This document shows positions 37,138 to 45,491 of a stretch of 64,000 nucleotides of DNA, in pieces. A program made the translations under genes and the position numbers. The stretch comes from Paenibacillus sp. UNC499MF (GTDB lineage: Bacteria > Bacillota > Bacilli > Paenibacillales > NBRC-103111). The notes below the pieces were generated by a model. The model saw only the letters and a list, made by a program, of their open reading frames with translations, was not told where the DNA came from and did not search any database. The number at the start of each line of letters is the position of its first letter. The first letter of the stretch is position 1. Where the stretch lies: NCBI RefSeq assembly GCF_900107975.1, contig NZ_FNVF01000001.1, forward strand, positions 1 to 64,000. Reading direction: 5' to 3'.

Positions 37138-38316
37138 GCCAGCGGGTTTATAGAAGCTGCTGCCCGTGTCTTTCAGCCGGAAGGAAATGAACCAGAGCAG
37201 CAGAGCCAGCCCGGCGAACAGAAACAGTGTAACCGGGAGCTCTTCCAGCGTCAGACTCCAGCCGACTAGAAGCGAAATGAGCGACCCGCCCAAACTCGCG
37301 GCGGCGATAAAGTAGCTCGTGACCTCATCCACATGTCCCCGGCTTACGGAAGCCGCAAATGTAATCGCAACCGGAAACAGGGGAGCTGCCGCAATGCCCG
37401 TTAGAAAAATGGCCGCCAGCACCAGGATGGCATCATGGAGAAAAGGGAACACCCCTAAAAATAAAATCAGACTCAGAGCGGAAATCTGCAGTATCGGCAG
37501 AGGGGGAATATTCCTCCCTTTGACGGCGAGCAATGTCCGGCCGACAACCATCGACGCCCAGAATACGGAAACTCCGATCAGGCTGTACGGTTCATATCCG
37601 CCGGCAATCAACAGCGAAGGCAGAAAGTTCGCGTAGCTGGTTTCGATCCCGGCATAGACGAAAGCGAATACAATGAGCAGACCTAAGCAGCGTTTTTCCC
37701 TCATAGGTGTGTTTCCCGGGAAAAACTCCTCCGTGTCGCTTCCGGCTCCTTCGGGCTGGGGAAATCTCTGATTTAGCCGGGCGACTGAAGTCAAGAACAC
37801 CCATACCGTCAGCAGTACCACGATAGTAGCGAGCAGGGAGGATAATACGACAAGAAGGACATCCTCACCGGCCAGCAAATGGATAAGGATGGGGAAGAGC
37901 AGGGCGCCGAAGCCGAAGAATACTTCCAGCTTCGCCATCCCTGACTTGCCGCTTACCCCTTGTCCTATGATCAGAGCTCCTACGGTCGTCTCCAGCGTGC
38001 CCGCCCCGTATCCGATCAGGAACCCGGTCAGAGAGAGCAGTTCCCACCTGTCGATCCACAAATAGCCGGCTAAGGCGGCCCCGACCATACAGAGTCCGAT
38101 CGTAATGACGCCGAACGGACCCAGCTTCTTGGAAAAGACGGGAGAAAACAGGACGCCGATGAGAAAACCGATAAACTGTACGGACAGGATCACGGAGATC
38201 TCCCGGGCCCCGATTCCGTATCTTGCAAAAAGATGAGGGGACAAACTGCCGATAAACACATGAACGACGCCAACCAGAAAATAAAAGGCGCAGCCCATCC
38301 AAAGGACGATTCGCAT
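37120..38316 (-). CDS. glcP: GlcP-like MFS sugar:proton symporter
   Basis: A 398-residue major facilitator protein with 12 spans (LWMGCAFYFLVGVVHVFIGSL at the N-terminus). In B. subtilis the last gene of the ntdABC operon is glcP, a glucose/mannose:H+ symporter of about 400 residues; length, orientation and position here match. It could supply glucose for kanosamine synthesis or, less likely, export product. The ATG at 38316 follows AGGAGG by six bases; an upstream start would add nine residues without a site. Confidence 0.75.
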   Translation of the reverse strand: MRIVLWMGCAFYFLVGVVHVFIGSLSPHLFARYGIGAREISVILSVQFIGFLIGVLFSPVFSKKLGPFGVITIGLCMVGAALAGYLWIDRWELLSLTGFLIGYGAGTLETTVGALIIGQGVSGKSGMAKLEVFFGFGALLFPILIHLLAGEDVLLVVLSSLLATIVVLLTVWVFLTSVARLNQRFPQPEGAGSDTEEFFPGNTPMREKRCLGLLIVFAFVYAGIETSYANFLPSLLIAGGYEPYSLIGVSVFWASMVVGRTLLAVKGRNIPPLPILQISALSLILFLGVFPFLHDAILVLAAIFLTGIAAAPLFPVAITFAASVSRGHVDEVTSYFIAAASLGGSLISLLVGWSLTLEELPVTLFLFAGLALLLWFISFRLKDTGSSFYKPAGKSMDR

Positions 38317-38351
38317 CGTCGGCCTCCTATCTGCGGAAGGCATTCAGGGGA

Positions 38352-39407
38352 TTAGGCCTGCATTACAAGCGTGCCTGAAAGATCCTTCGCATGTGTTTCG
38401 AAGAACAGATTCAGCTCAGCTTGAGAACGGTACCCGTCCGCAAAGCTCGGCAGACCTACCCGGCTATTCCGGAGAATGGCGTCCACCCATGCCATCTGTT
38501 CGATCCGGAAGGAATCCGCCCAGCCGTGAAACTCGCCCGCTGGGTCCGTCAACAAGGCGGGAGGGAGATCGAAGCTTGTGGACGAGATTCCTTCCGTGAT
38601 GGTATAACTCAGTGGATTGCGTGTGTGGTAATGGAAATTTTTTTGGTGTCCGATAACTTCAATCCCGAACCCGCAGTCTTCCGGGGCCGTGCTCTTGGAG
38701 GTAATCATATGAATGAACACCTGATTGCGGAGCTGTCCCAGGATTTCCGAATAATCATCGACCTGAACTTCCCTGTTTTCTTTTTCCTTCACATTGGTAG
38801 CCATTTTGATACGGATCGATTCGGGCCGGAACTCCGAACGGAACAGATACCAGATCATATCGATCAGATGTATGCCGAGATCGCCGAGTGCGCCGCTAGT
38901 CTGCTTGCTGGCCTCGCTGTCTCTCCACGTGAAAGCTTTTTTTCTCAGAGCGCTGTCTTTCTTGAAGGAGATATTAAACGAAATGATGCCGCCGTGCTCG
39001 CCGCTGCGGATAAATTCCATCAGGATGTGGACGAACGACAAATACCGGTAATTGAATCCCATCATGGCGATGGCATTGGCTTTCTCCGTAAAGTCCCGCA
39101 TCGTCTGGGCTTCTTCAAGAGTGATGGCCATCGGTTTTTCGCACAAGACATGCTTGCCGGCAGCCAGGGCCTGGAGGGCGTGCTCTTTATGTTTGAAGTT
39201 AGGGGAGGCGACAATAATGCCGTCCGAGGAATCCAGCAGGTCTTCGATCCGTTCGAAAGCTCGTCCGCCGAAGGTGGCTGCGAACCGCTCGCCTGCCGGC
39301 TGATTTATATCGTGAACGCCTGCAAGGACAGCCTCCTTGACCGTTGACAAAGCTTTGGCATGCGTCTTGGCAATATTTCCGGCTCCGATAATACCAATTT
39401 TGATCAT
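38352..39407 (-). CDS. ntdC: NtdC-like glucose-6-phosphate 3-dehydrogenase (Gfo/Idh/MocA family)
   Basis: NtdC oxidises glucose 6-phosphate at C3 with NAD+, the first step to kanosamine. The 351-residue product has the NAD-binding IGAGNIAKTHAKAL, the family's CEKPMA motif and the GDLGIHLIDMIW catalytic segment with Asp and His. B. subtilis NtdC has about 350 residues and the same operon position. GGGAGAGGAAA precedes the ATG. It lies 61 bases after ntdB and 35 before glcP. Confidence 0.85.
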   Translation of the reverse strand: MIKIGIIGAGNIAKTHAKALSTVKEAVLAGVHDINQPAGERFAATFGGRAFERIEDLLDSSDGIIVASPNFKHKEHALQALAAGKHVLCEKPMAITLEEAQTMRDFTEKANAIAMMGFNYRYLSFVHILMEFIRSGEHGGIISFNISFKKDSALRKKAFTWRDSEASKQTSGALGDLGIHLIDMIWYLFRSEFRPESIRIKMATNVKEKENREVQVDDYSEILGQLRNQVFIHMITSKSTAPEDCGFGIEVIGHQKNFHYHTRNPLSYTITEGISSTSFDLPPALLTDPAGEFHGWADSFRIEQMAWVDAILRNSRVGLPSFADGYRSQAELNLFFETHAKDLSGTLVMQA

Positions 39408-39468
39408 CTTGATTTCCTCTCCCTTATCCGTGGATATTCTCTCTGATCAAACACAGCGTTTCGAATCG

Positions 39469-40326
39469 TCAGCCTTCCGCCTGCAAGTGTTCTTGAAGCA
39501 CATGAAGAATGCCTTTCACATAAGCCCCTTCGGAGACCAGGGGATGCATGCCCTTGGCTTCCTCCGTCGCATTGTGAACCAGGTAGCCGTGCCGGACGGC
39601 CTGGAGCATAAGCAGATCGTTTCCGCTGTCGCCGAAAGCAAACGCATGCTCGGGCCCGACGCCGTACCGTCCCAGCATGAATCGCACGATCTCCGCCTTG
39701 CCGGTTCCAAGCGGAATAAAGTCCACGTCGTAGCAGTCTTCCGGATCGCCCGCCAGAGGATTGCACCGGTTGATATTGACGTCCAGCCGGTACCGGCCGG
39801 CCAAACGGCGGATATACTCGACCGCGTGCCGGTCTGTTACGGGATCCTTTTGCCAATAGTAAAAATTCCATTTGAAGCGGGAACTGCCCAGTTGGGTCTG
39901 AGGGGTTAATTCCACGCCGTGTTCTTGAGACAACCGCCGGACAACGGTGCCGACCGCTTCTTCGGAGAAACCGCTGCTGGTCAGCCGGCTGTCCCACTGT
40001 TCGTCCCTCGTGCCGTAGCGTTCCCAAGTCATATAGGTAAGCTCCGTCCCGAGGTCGCTTGCGATAAAGTGAGGAAAAATCCGGAATTTTCCTTTGTTCA
40101 TTTTGTTTAAAATATCTTCCAGTTTACTGCCGCTTACCCAGCCGATCATCAATTCTCCCTCGCGGCTTTTCCGTTCGATGAACGTTTCAAGCTCTTCGAG
40201 TTCCCGGCGGTGCTCTTCCAGCAGAACGTGCGGAAAATACGTTTCGTCAAAGTCACAGAACACGAGGTGCTTGGGGTTCTCGGGATGTTCCAGCCGGACG
40301 AAGCTGTCTTTATACTCCAATAACAC
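39469..40326 (-). CDS. ntdB: NtdB-like kanosamine-6-phosphate phosphatase (HAD family)
   Basis: HAD type IIB phosphatase, 285 residues. Motif I CDFDETYF supplies the nucleophile and acid/base Asp; motif IV is FGDSGNDLLML; a Cof-type cap domain lies between. In B. subtilis NtdB removes phosphate from kanosamine 6-phosphate. Length and operon position agree. GTG start with GGAGGG eight bases upstream; the 5' end overlaps ntdA by 17 bases. Confidence 0.85.
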   Translation of the reverse strand: MLLEYKDSFVRLEHPENPKHLVFCDFDETYFPHVLLEEHRRELEELETFIERKSREGELMIGWVSGSKLEDILNKMNKGKFRIFPHFIASDLGTELTYMTWERYGTRDEQWDSRLTSSGFSEEAVGTVVRRLSQEHGVELTPQTQLGSSRFKWNFYYWQKDPVTDRHAVEYIRRLAGRYRLDVNINRCNPLAGDPEDCYDVDFIPLGTGKAEIVRFMLGRYGVGPEHAFAFGDSGNDLLMLQAVRHGYLVHNATEEAKGMHPLVSEGAYVKGILHVLQEHLQAEG

Positions 40327-41641
40327 GTCGCAGTCCCTCCATCAGATGATCTTGTTCTTCCCAGGTCAAATGCGGATACATGGGCAGATGCAGCAGCCGG
40401 CTGTGGGCCTGCTCCGTTTGCGGAAGCCGCGCATCCGTATAGCGGCTATTCACGAACGCGGTGTTTTGCCTGTGGGACAAGACGGGATAATAGATATCGG
40501 TTTCGGCCGAATACTTGTCCTTCAGCTCGTGCCGTACAGAGTCACGGTCTGCGCCCAGGATTTGAATGGGGAAGTGGTGCCAGACGTGGTCGTCCGACAT
40601 GTCGGGCAGCCGGATTTTCTGGCTGTCGGCCAGCGGTTCCAAGCCTTGGCGGTACCGGTCGGCCAGAACCGTCCGTTTGAAGTTGTTCAGGGACAAATGC
40701 TTTATCCGCTCGATCCCGATGGCGGCCTGGAGGTTATCCATCCGGCTGTTGTATCCGAAGTCTCTTATTTTGCGGTTTTTGACGTTGACTTCAAAGCCGT
40801 GGTAACTGAACTGCAGGCACCGCTGCGCCGCTTCTTCATTGTCCAGGGCAATCGCGCCTCCTTTTCCGCATACGCCTACATTCTTGTAGGGATTGAAGCT
40901 GAGGATCAGGGCATCCCCCTCGCGTCCGAGTCCCGTTATGCCGATGGCTTGGCAGGCGTCCTCCACAATCAGCAGGGAGTACCGGTCCGCAAGTTCGCGG
41001 AGACTTGCCATGTCAGCCTTCTTGCCGTATAAATGCACCGGGAGGATAAACCGGGTCCGGGGCGTAATGGATGCTTCCGTGCTTGCCGGATCCAGCGTAT
41101 ACGTGTGCGGATCAATATCGGCAAAGACAGGGACGCCGCCTACGGCAAGCACGGCATTCTCGGTTGCGGCAAAGCTGTTGGCCGGCATAATAACTTCATC
41201 GCCGGGACGGAGGCCCAAAGCGAGCAGGGCCACCATCGCCGCATCCGTTCCGCTGGAGGTGGCAACGATATATTTTTTTTGCAGGTAGCTGGAGAGGATT
41301 TCTTCAAAGCGGTTTACATACGGTCCGCTGGTGAACTGCCCGGTCGGGAGCACCTCTTTCATTACCGCCAGAATGGCTTGCACCTCTTCTTCGGAAATCA
41401 GCCTGTTCAGAGGCAGGAAATCGACTTTCTCCGGAAATTGGGGAAGAGCGGGAAATAAAGATGGAATCCAAGTATTAATTGTAATTCGATTTCCTGAATT
41501 GTATAATTTTTCTATTATCTTCTTGTTTACCAAATGATTTTCAAAGCAATCCGGCTCTACGTCATGTCCTGTTTGGATGCGATTCATCAGTTGAAGAAGG
41601 TCTTTGCTTGTTCCCCGATATTTATTTTTGGTGATCAGCAT
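40310..41641 (-). CDS. ntdA: NtdA-like 3-oxo-glucose-6-phosphate:glutamate aminotransferase
   Basis: PLP enzyme of the DegT/DnrJ/EryC1 sugar-aminotransferase fold that adds the 3-amino group, giving kanosamine 6-phosphate. The 443-residue length matches B. subtilis NtdA, including the unusual N-terminal extension (residues 1-75) before the sugar-aminotransferase core. PLP contacts: SSGTDAAMVALLALGL, IVEDACQAIG (Asp228) and Lys253 in SFNPYKNVG. GGAGG precedes the ATG by eight bases. First gene of the ntdABC-glcP operon, divergent from ntdR. Confidence 0.88.
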   Translation of the reverse strand: MLITKNKYRGTSKDLLQLMNRIQTGHDVEPDCFENHLVNKKIIEKLYNSGNRITINTWIPSLFPALPQFPEKVDFLPLNRLISEEEVQAILAVMKEVLPTGQFTSGPYVNRFEEILSSYLQKKYIVATSSGTDAAMVALLALGLRPGDEVIMPANSFAATENAVLAVGGVPVFADIDPHTYTLDPASTEASITPRTRFILPVHLYGKKADMASLRELADRYSLLIVEDACQAIGITGLGREGDALILSFNPYKNVGVCGKGGAIALDNEEAAQRCLQFSYHGFEVNVKNRKIRDFGYNSRMDNLQAAIGIERIKHLSLNNFKRTVLADRYRQGLEPLADSQKIRLPDMSDDHVWHHFPIQILGADRDSVRHELKDKYSAETDIYYPVLSHRQNTAFVNSRYTDARLPQTEQAHSRLLHLPMYPHLTWEEQDHLMEGLRRVIGV

Positions 41642-41688
41642 GGTTTTTTCCTCCGTTTCCTGAATTTATTACTAATTCCTATCCGTAA

Positions 41689-41713
41689 TCATCGTAAATT
41701 ATGAAATCGATGA
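41689..41713. promoter_or_regulatory. candidate NtdR operator between ntdA and ntdR
   Basis: Inverted repeat TCATCG ... CGATGA with a 13-base AT-rich centre in the 103-base divergent intergenic region. A TTGACC on the minus strand overlaps its edge. Assignment to NtdR is inference. Confidence 0.35.
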
Positions 41714-41744
41714 CAGGTCAAGACATTTTTTTGGAGGAAAATTT

Positions 41745-42734
41745 ATGCCTACGATACAAGAAATCGCCAAGCTCAGCAAAGTATCGACATCCACGGTGTC
41801 GAGAGTCTTGAACAATCATCCGTACGTCTCCGAGAGGAAGCGGAAAGAAGTATTGAGGGTGATCGAAGAAATGAACTACACGCCGCATTCCTTGGCCAGG
41901 GGGCTGCGCACCAACAGCTCCAAATTGCTCGCTGTCTCCGTCCCCAAGGCGGATCATCCCTTTTTTGCCGGCCTGATCAAGGGAATCTCGCTGCAAGCGC
42001 TGGAATTCGACTACAAGGTGTGTGTGTTTCAAACTTTTTACTGCAAAGAAAACGAGTTTCAACTGATGAAGCTTCTTAAGAATAGGGAAGTGGACGGAAT
42101 CATTCTTGGCGCATTGGAGAACATGTGGGACGATATCGCGCCTTACCTGAAGGGAGGTCCCATCCTCATGTGCAACGAGTTTCATGAAACCGCATCGGTC
42201 CCCATTTTGTGCTATGACGAATTCGAGGCCGGTTATACCGCGGTGCGGCACTTGATCGACAGGGGATACCGGGATATCGGCTTTTGCTTCGATACGGCCA
42301 ACAGCGAGGCGCAGAATATGCGGAAAAAGGGGTATTTGGCCGCCCTCTCGGACCACGGCCTCCCTTATCGTGAGGAATGGATCTTTGAAGGAGCCTTCTC
42401 GATTCTGGACGGCATCCGTATTATGGATGAGATCCATCTGCTGGGGAAGAAGCCGACCGCTCTCTTCTCGGGCAGTGATCAAGTGGCGGCAGGGCTGATC
42501 AAACAGGCTGTGAATCTCGGATACGGCGTGCCGGATGACTTGGCCGTTATCGGGTACGACAATCAGCCGATCTGCCGGGTAACGACGCCGACCATTACGA
42601 GCATCGATATTCCGGTGGAGCAGCTTGGACGGGAAGCCGTTAAGAGGCTTCTTGCCTGTTTACAAGAGGGGCTTCCTTTGAAGCGTGAAGTCACCCTGTT
42701 TCCGACTGCCTTGGTCGCACGGGAGTCGACATGA
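41745..42734 (+). CDS. ntdR: NtdR-like LacI-family regulator
   Basis: A 329-residue LacI/GalR protein: helix-turn-helix and hinge at the N-terminus (TIQEIAKLSKVSTSTVSRVLN, YTPHSLARGLR), then a periplasmic-binding-protein-like sensor domain ending TSIDIPVEQLGREAV. In B. subtilis the divergent ntdR product activates ntdABC in response to neotrehalosadiamine. Same arrangement here. TGGAGGAAAA precedes the ATG. Confidence 0.82.
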   Translation: MPTIQEIAKLSKVSTSTVSRVLNNHPYVSERKRKEVLRVIEEMNYTPHSLARGLRTNSSKLLAVSVPKADHPFFAGLIKGISLQALEFDYKVCVFQTFYCKENEFQLMKLLKNREVDGIILGALENMWDDIAPYLKGGPILMCNEFHETASVPILCYDEFEAGYTAVRHLIDRGYRDIGFCFDTANSEAQNMRKKGYLAALSDHGLPYREEWIFEGAFSILDGIRIMDEIHLLGKKPTALFSGSDQVAAGLIKQAVNLGYGVPDDLAVIGYDNQPICRVTTPTITSIDIPVEQLGREAVKRLLACLQEGLPLKREVTLFPTALVAREST

Positions 42735-42819
42735 GACCTGTATGTGAACCGGCATGTGAACCTTCATGGGATCGTCCATAAAACACGAATTTGCAGAAGA
42801 ATCGTATGCTCAAAGTAAC

Positions 42820-42853
42820 AAGGATGCCCCGTTTGCAGAGGCATCCTTTTTTG
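42820..42853 (+). terminator. terminator after ntdR
   Basis: AAGGATGCC/GGCATCCTT 9-bp stem with T run to 42852. The remaining 200 bases before the germination operon hold only the candidate promoter below. Confidence 0.85.
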
Positions 42854-42976
42854 CGATTCTTTTTATCTCCCTCCTGCTCTTAAACCGCGTTTTTTCCGCT
42901 GACGGGATTAAATCTCGGCACATCTGAGCGAAGCGGGATTCCGGCTTGTTCGGCACGCTGTAAATGCGAAGCTTTG

Positions 42977-43006
42977 GAATGACATGGAAGCAAGCTGGGC
43001 AACGTA
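42977..43006 (+). promoter_or_regulatory. candidate sigma-G promoter of the germinant receptor operon
   Basis: GAATGA (-35 type GMATR) and CAACGTA (-10, six of seven to CATNNTA) with an 18-base gap counted after GAATG, about 50 bases before the first gene. Germinant receptor operons are sigma-G controlled in Bacillus. Confidence 0.35.
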
Positions 43007-43054
43007 AACCAAAGAGCCGTTGCGGATAAGAGAACGAAGGGAGGGGAACGGCGG

Positions 43055-44416
43055 ATGACCGGCAATAAAGCGACGACGGAGCAGATTGAACAATGGCTGG
43101 CCGAGAAGCTGGCGCTTTCCGCCGATCTGGAAAATTGCGAGCTGACCTCGGACGGCAGGACCATGCGGCTGATCTATATGAAAAGCTTGTGCGATTCGAA
43201 AATGATCCGGAGATTTTTTATCGCCCCGTTTTTTGAAATCCGGTCTATGGACCTTTATGTGCAGTATATTTCGTCCCTGCCCAGCGGCATGGAGTATACG
43301 AATGTGGTCAGAGCGCTCGATTTGATTTTGTCAGGATCGGTGGCGCTGTTTGTCGACGGGAAAATATACTTACTGGAAGCTTTGCAGGACGTGAAGAGCA
43401 GTGTGGGGGACGCCACGGTGGAAGCGATCGTGCAGGGGCCTCAGGACGCTTTTACGGAGTCGATTTTCACGAACCTGAATATGGTGCGCCGGCGCTATAA
43501 ATCTTCCAATTTGAAAATCGAAAATTCAACGGTCGGCTATTTGTCCCAAACAACCATCGCGCTCGTGTATGACGACCGGAAAGTCGACAAGGGCATCCTC
43601 AAGGACGTTAAAGACAAATTTTCGCAGCTGAAGGTGGACAAGATCCAATCTTCGGGCGAGCTGGAGAAGGCGCTCAGTCCCGAAGGCTTTCGGCTGGTGC
43701 CTACGATGATGACGACGGAAAGGCCCGACCGGGTGATCGATAACCTGAGCGAGGGTAAGATTGTCATTTTGATCGATACGAGTCCTTTTGCGCTTATTCT
43801 GCCGTCCACCTTTTTTGATTTTTTTACCGCGATGGACGATAAAGTGCAGCTTCCGTTCGTCGGTTTTTTTCTGCTCATTCTCCGTTATGTCGGCCTGTTT
43901 ATGACCTTGACCCTGCCTGCGCTCTATGTGGCTTTTACTTCCTACAACCCTGAAATTTTGAAAATGAACCTGACGCTGCTCATCGCGGGGAGCCGGGCGA
44001 GCGTGCCGTACCCCTCTTTTGTCGAGGTACTGATTATGCTCGTCATGATGGAATTTCTGATCGAAGCGAGCTTGCGGCTGCCCAAAGCGATCGGACCTAC
44101 GGCGACGACGGTAGGCGGTTTGATTTTGGGGACGGCATCTACGGAAGCGGGGCTGGTCGGCAGTATCATGATTATTCTCGTGGCCGCGGTTGCCATCTCC
44201 AACTTCGTTATTCCGATCAACATGATGAGCTTTTCAGTCCGCTTCGCGAAGTATTGGTTCGTCCTGCTGGCCGCTATTTTCGGCCTGCTCGGCGTCGTCG
44301 TCGGGGTGATCGGCAGTATTTTATACCTGTGCAATCTTCGCAGCTTCGGACGCCCTTATATGCGGCTGTTTCATATACGCGAGCAGCGCGGAGGAGGTAC
44401 GGATGGTCACCAATAG
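43055..44416 (+). CDS. spore germinant receptor A subunit (GerAA/GerKA family)
   Basis: A 453-residue protein of the GerA-type receptor, located in the spore inner membrane. A soluble N-terminal domain (about 1-235) is followed by membrane spans with the family's conserved features: PERPDRVIDNLSEGKIVILIDTSP-like region (ERPDRVIDNL) and LRLPKAIGPTATTVGGLILG. It starts with a GGGAGGGG site and overlaps the B gene by 14 bases. Germinant specificity cannot be predicted. The N-terminal domain is somewhat shorter than in B. subtilis GerAA. Confidence 0.9.
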   Translation: MTGNKATTEQIEQWLAEKLALSADLENCELTSDGRTMRLIYMKSLCDSKMIRRFFIAPFFEIRSMDLYVQYISSLPSGMEYTNVVRALDLILSGSVALFVDGKIYLLEALQDVKSSVGDATVEAIVQGPQDAFTESIFTNLNMVRRRYKSSNLKIENSTVGYLSQTTIALVYDDRKVDKGILKDVKDKFSQLKVDKIQSSGELEKALSPEGFRLVPTMMTTERPDRVIDNLSEGKIVILIDTSPFALILPSTFFDFFTAMDDKVQLPFVGFFLLILRYVGLFMTLTLPALYVAFTSYNPEILKMNLTLLIAGSRASVPYPSFVEVLIMLVMMEFLIEASLRLPKAIGPTATTVGGLILGTASTEAGLVGSIMIILVAAVAISNFVIPINMMSFSVRFAKYWFVLLAAIFGLLGVVVGVIGSILYLCNLRSFGRPYMRLFHIREQRGGGTDGHQ

Positions 44417-45491
44417 ATATGTGTACTGTCTGATCGCCATCAACGCCTTAATCAGCCTGATCATTTATGTGCCGAGAATTTTGCTGCAGCACCGCTTCGA
44501 CGGCGCGTGGACTTCGATTCTCCTCTCGGTCGTTATCAGCTATCTGCTTGTAAGAGGGTTCACGAAAATGATGGTTCCTTTCACCCGGCAGGGGTTTCCG
44601 GAAATGATGGAGCAGTTTCTGCCCAAATGGCTGAATGTCGCCGTCCAGCTGCTTATGATCGCACTTTGGTTTTTGGTCGGCGCCATTACGCTGTTGTCCT
44701 TCGTGGATATCACGCTTCGTTACATAAGCCCCGACGTTCCCGCTTTTCTGGTTATGCTCGGCTATTTGATCGTCGTATGCTGGGCTTGTACGCTCAATCC
44801 CGCCTCGATTTTGTTCGGCTTGGAGATTCTGCTCTTGCTGAACTGTCCGATTGTCGCGTTTTTCATTATCCGGGCCATCACGTCTCCCATGTTCGATTGG
44901 GACGCCGTTCTCCAAACGTTCACTTTCAGTCTGCAGTGGCCCTCGTTTCAGGCGGTGGCGGCGGCGACTTTTCTTTTTACCGGCTATATCAATCTGGTCG
45001 TATTTAACCGGGTATTCGAAAAGTTTCATATGAGAGGCTATCTGCTCATTTCGCTGTCGGGTCTGCTCCTGCTGCTGCTCACAATGATCGTACCGATCGG
45101 AATGCACGGCACTATGGGGGTATCGACATATGTCTATCCCTGGTTCTCGCTGGCGGATGCCATACGGATCGATATGTTTCTCGTCGAACGGCTCGTCTTC
45201 GTTTTTTATCTGGTGTACATTTCCCTTTTTCTGATCAGTACGGTCGTACATTGGCATGTGGCGCAAAGTCTCGCCCGGGAGCTGATCCGTCTGCCCGCCG
45301 CTTCACGGAGCGCTAAATTCCTTCCGCTGGGAGTCGTTCTCGTTTTCGCGGCAGCCTGCTTGATGATGCTCAAATTCAATCAGGAAGGGCTCATAAGAGC
45401 CGGTGAGCTCTTTCTTGAAGTCAGGTTCGTAGCAGAAATTTTTTTCGTGCTGCTGATTTTCTATATGTATCGGAAGGTGAAGAAGAAGTGA
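44403..45491 (+). CDS. spore germinant receptor B subunit (GerAB family permease)
   Basis: A 362-residue, ten-span protein related to amino-acid permeases; this subunit forms the ligand-binding site in GerA-type receptors. Overlaps the A gene by 14 bases and the C gene by four. GGAGGAGG precedes the ATG. Confidence 0.9.
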   Translation: MVTNRYVYCLIAINALISLIIYVPRILLQHRFDGAWTSILLSVVISYLLVRGFTKMMVPFTRQGFPEMMEQFLPKWLNVAVQLLMIALWFLVGAITLLSFVDITLRYISPDVPAFLVMLGYLIVVCWACTLNPASILFGLEILLLLNCPIVAFFIIRAITSPMFDWDAVLQTFTFSLQWPSFQAVAAATFLFTGYINLVVFNRVFEKFHMRGYLLISLSGLLLLLLTMIVPIGMHGTMGVSTYVYPWFSLADAIRIDMFLVERLVFVFYLVYISLFLISTVVHWHVAQSLARELIRLPAASRSAKFLPLGVVLVFAAACLMMLKFNQEGLIRAGELFLEVRFVAEIFFVLLIFYMYRKVKKK

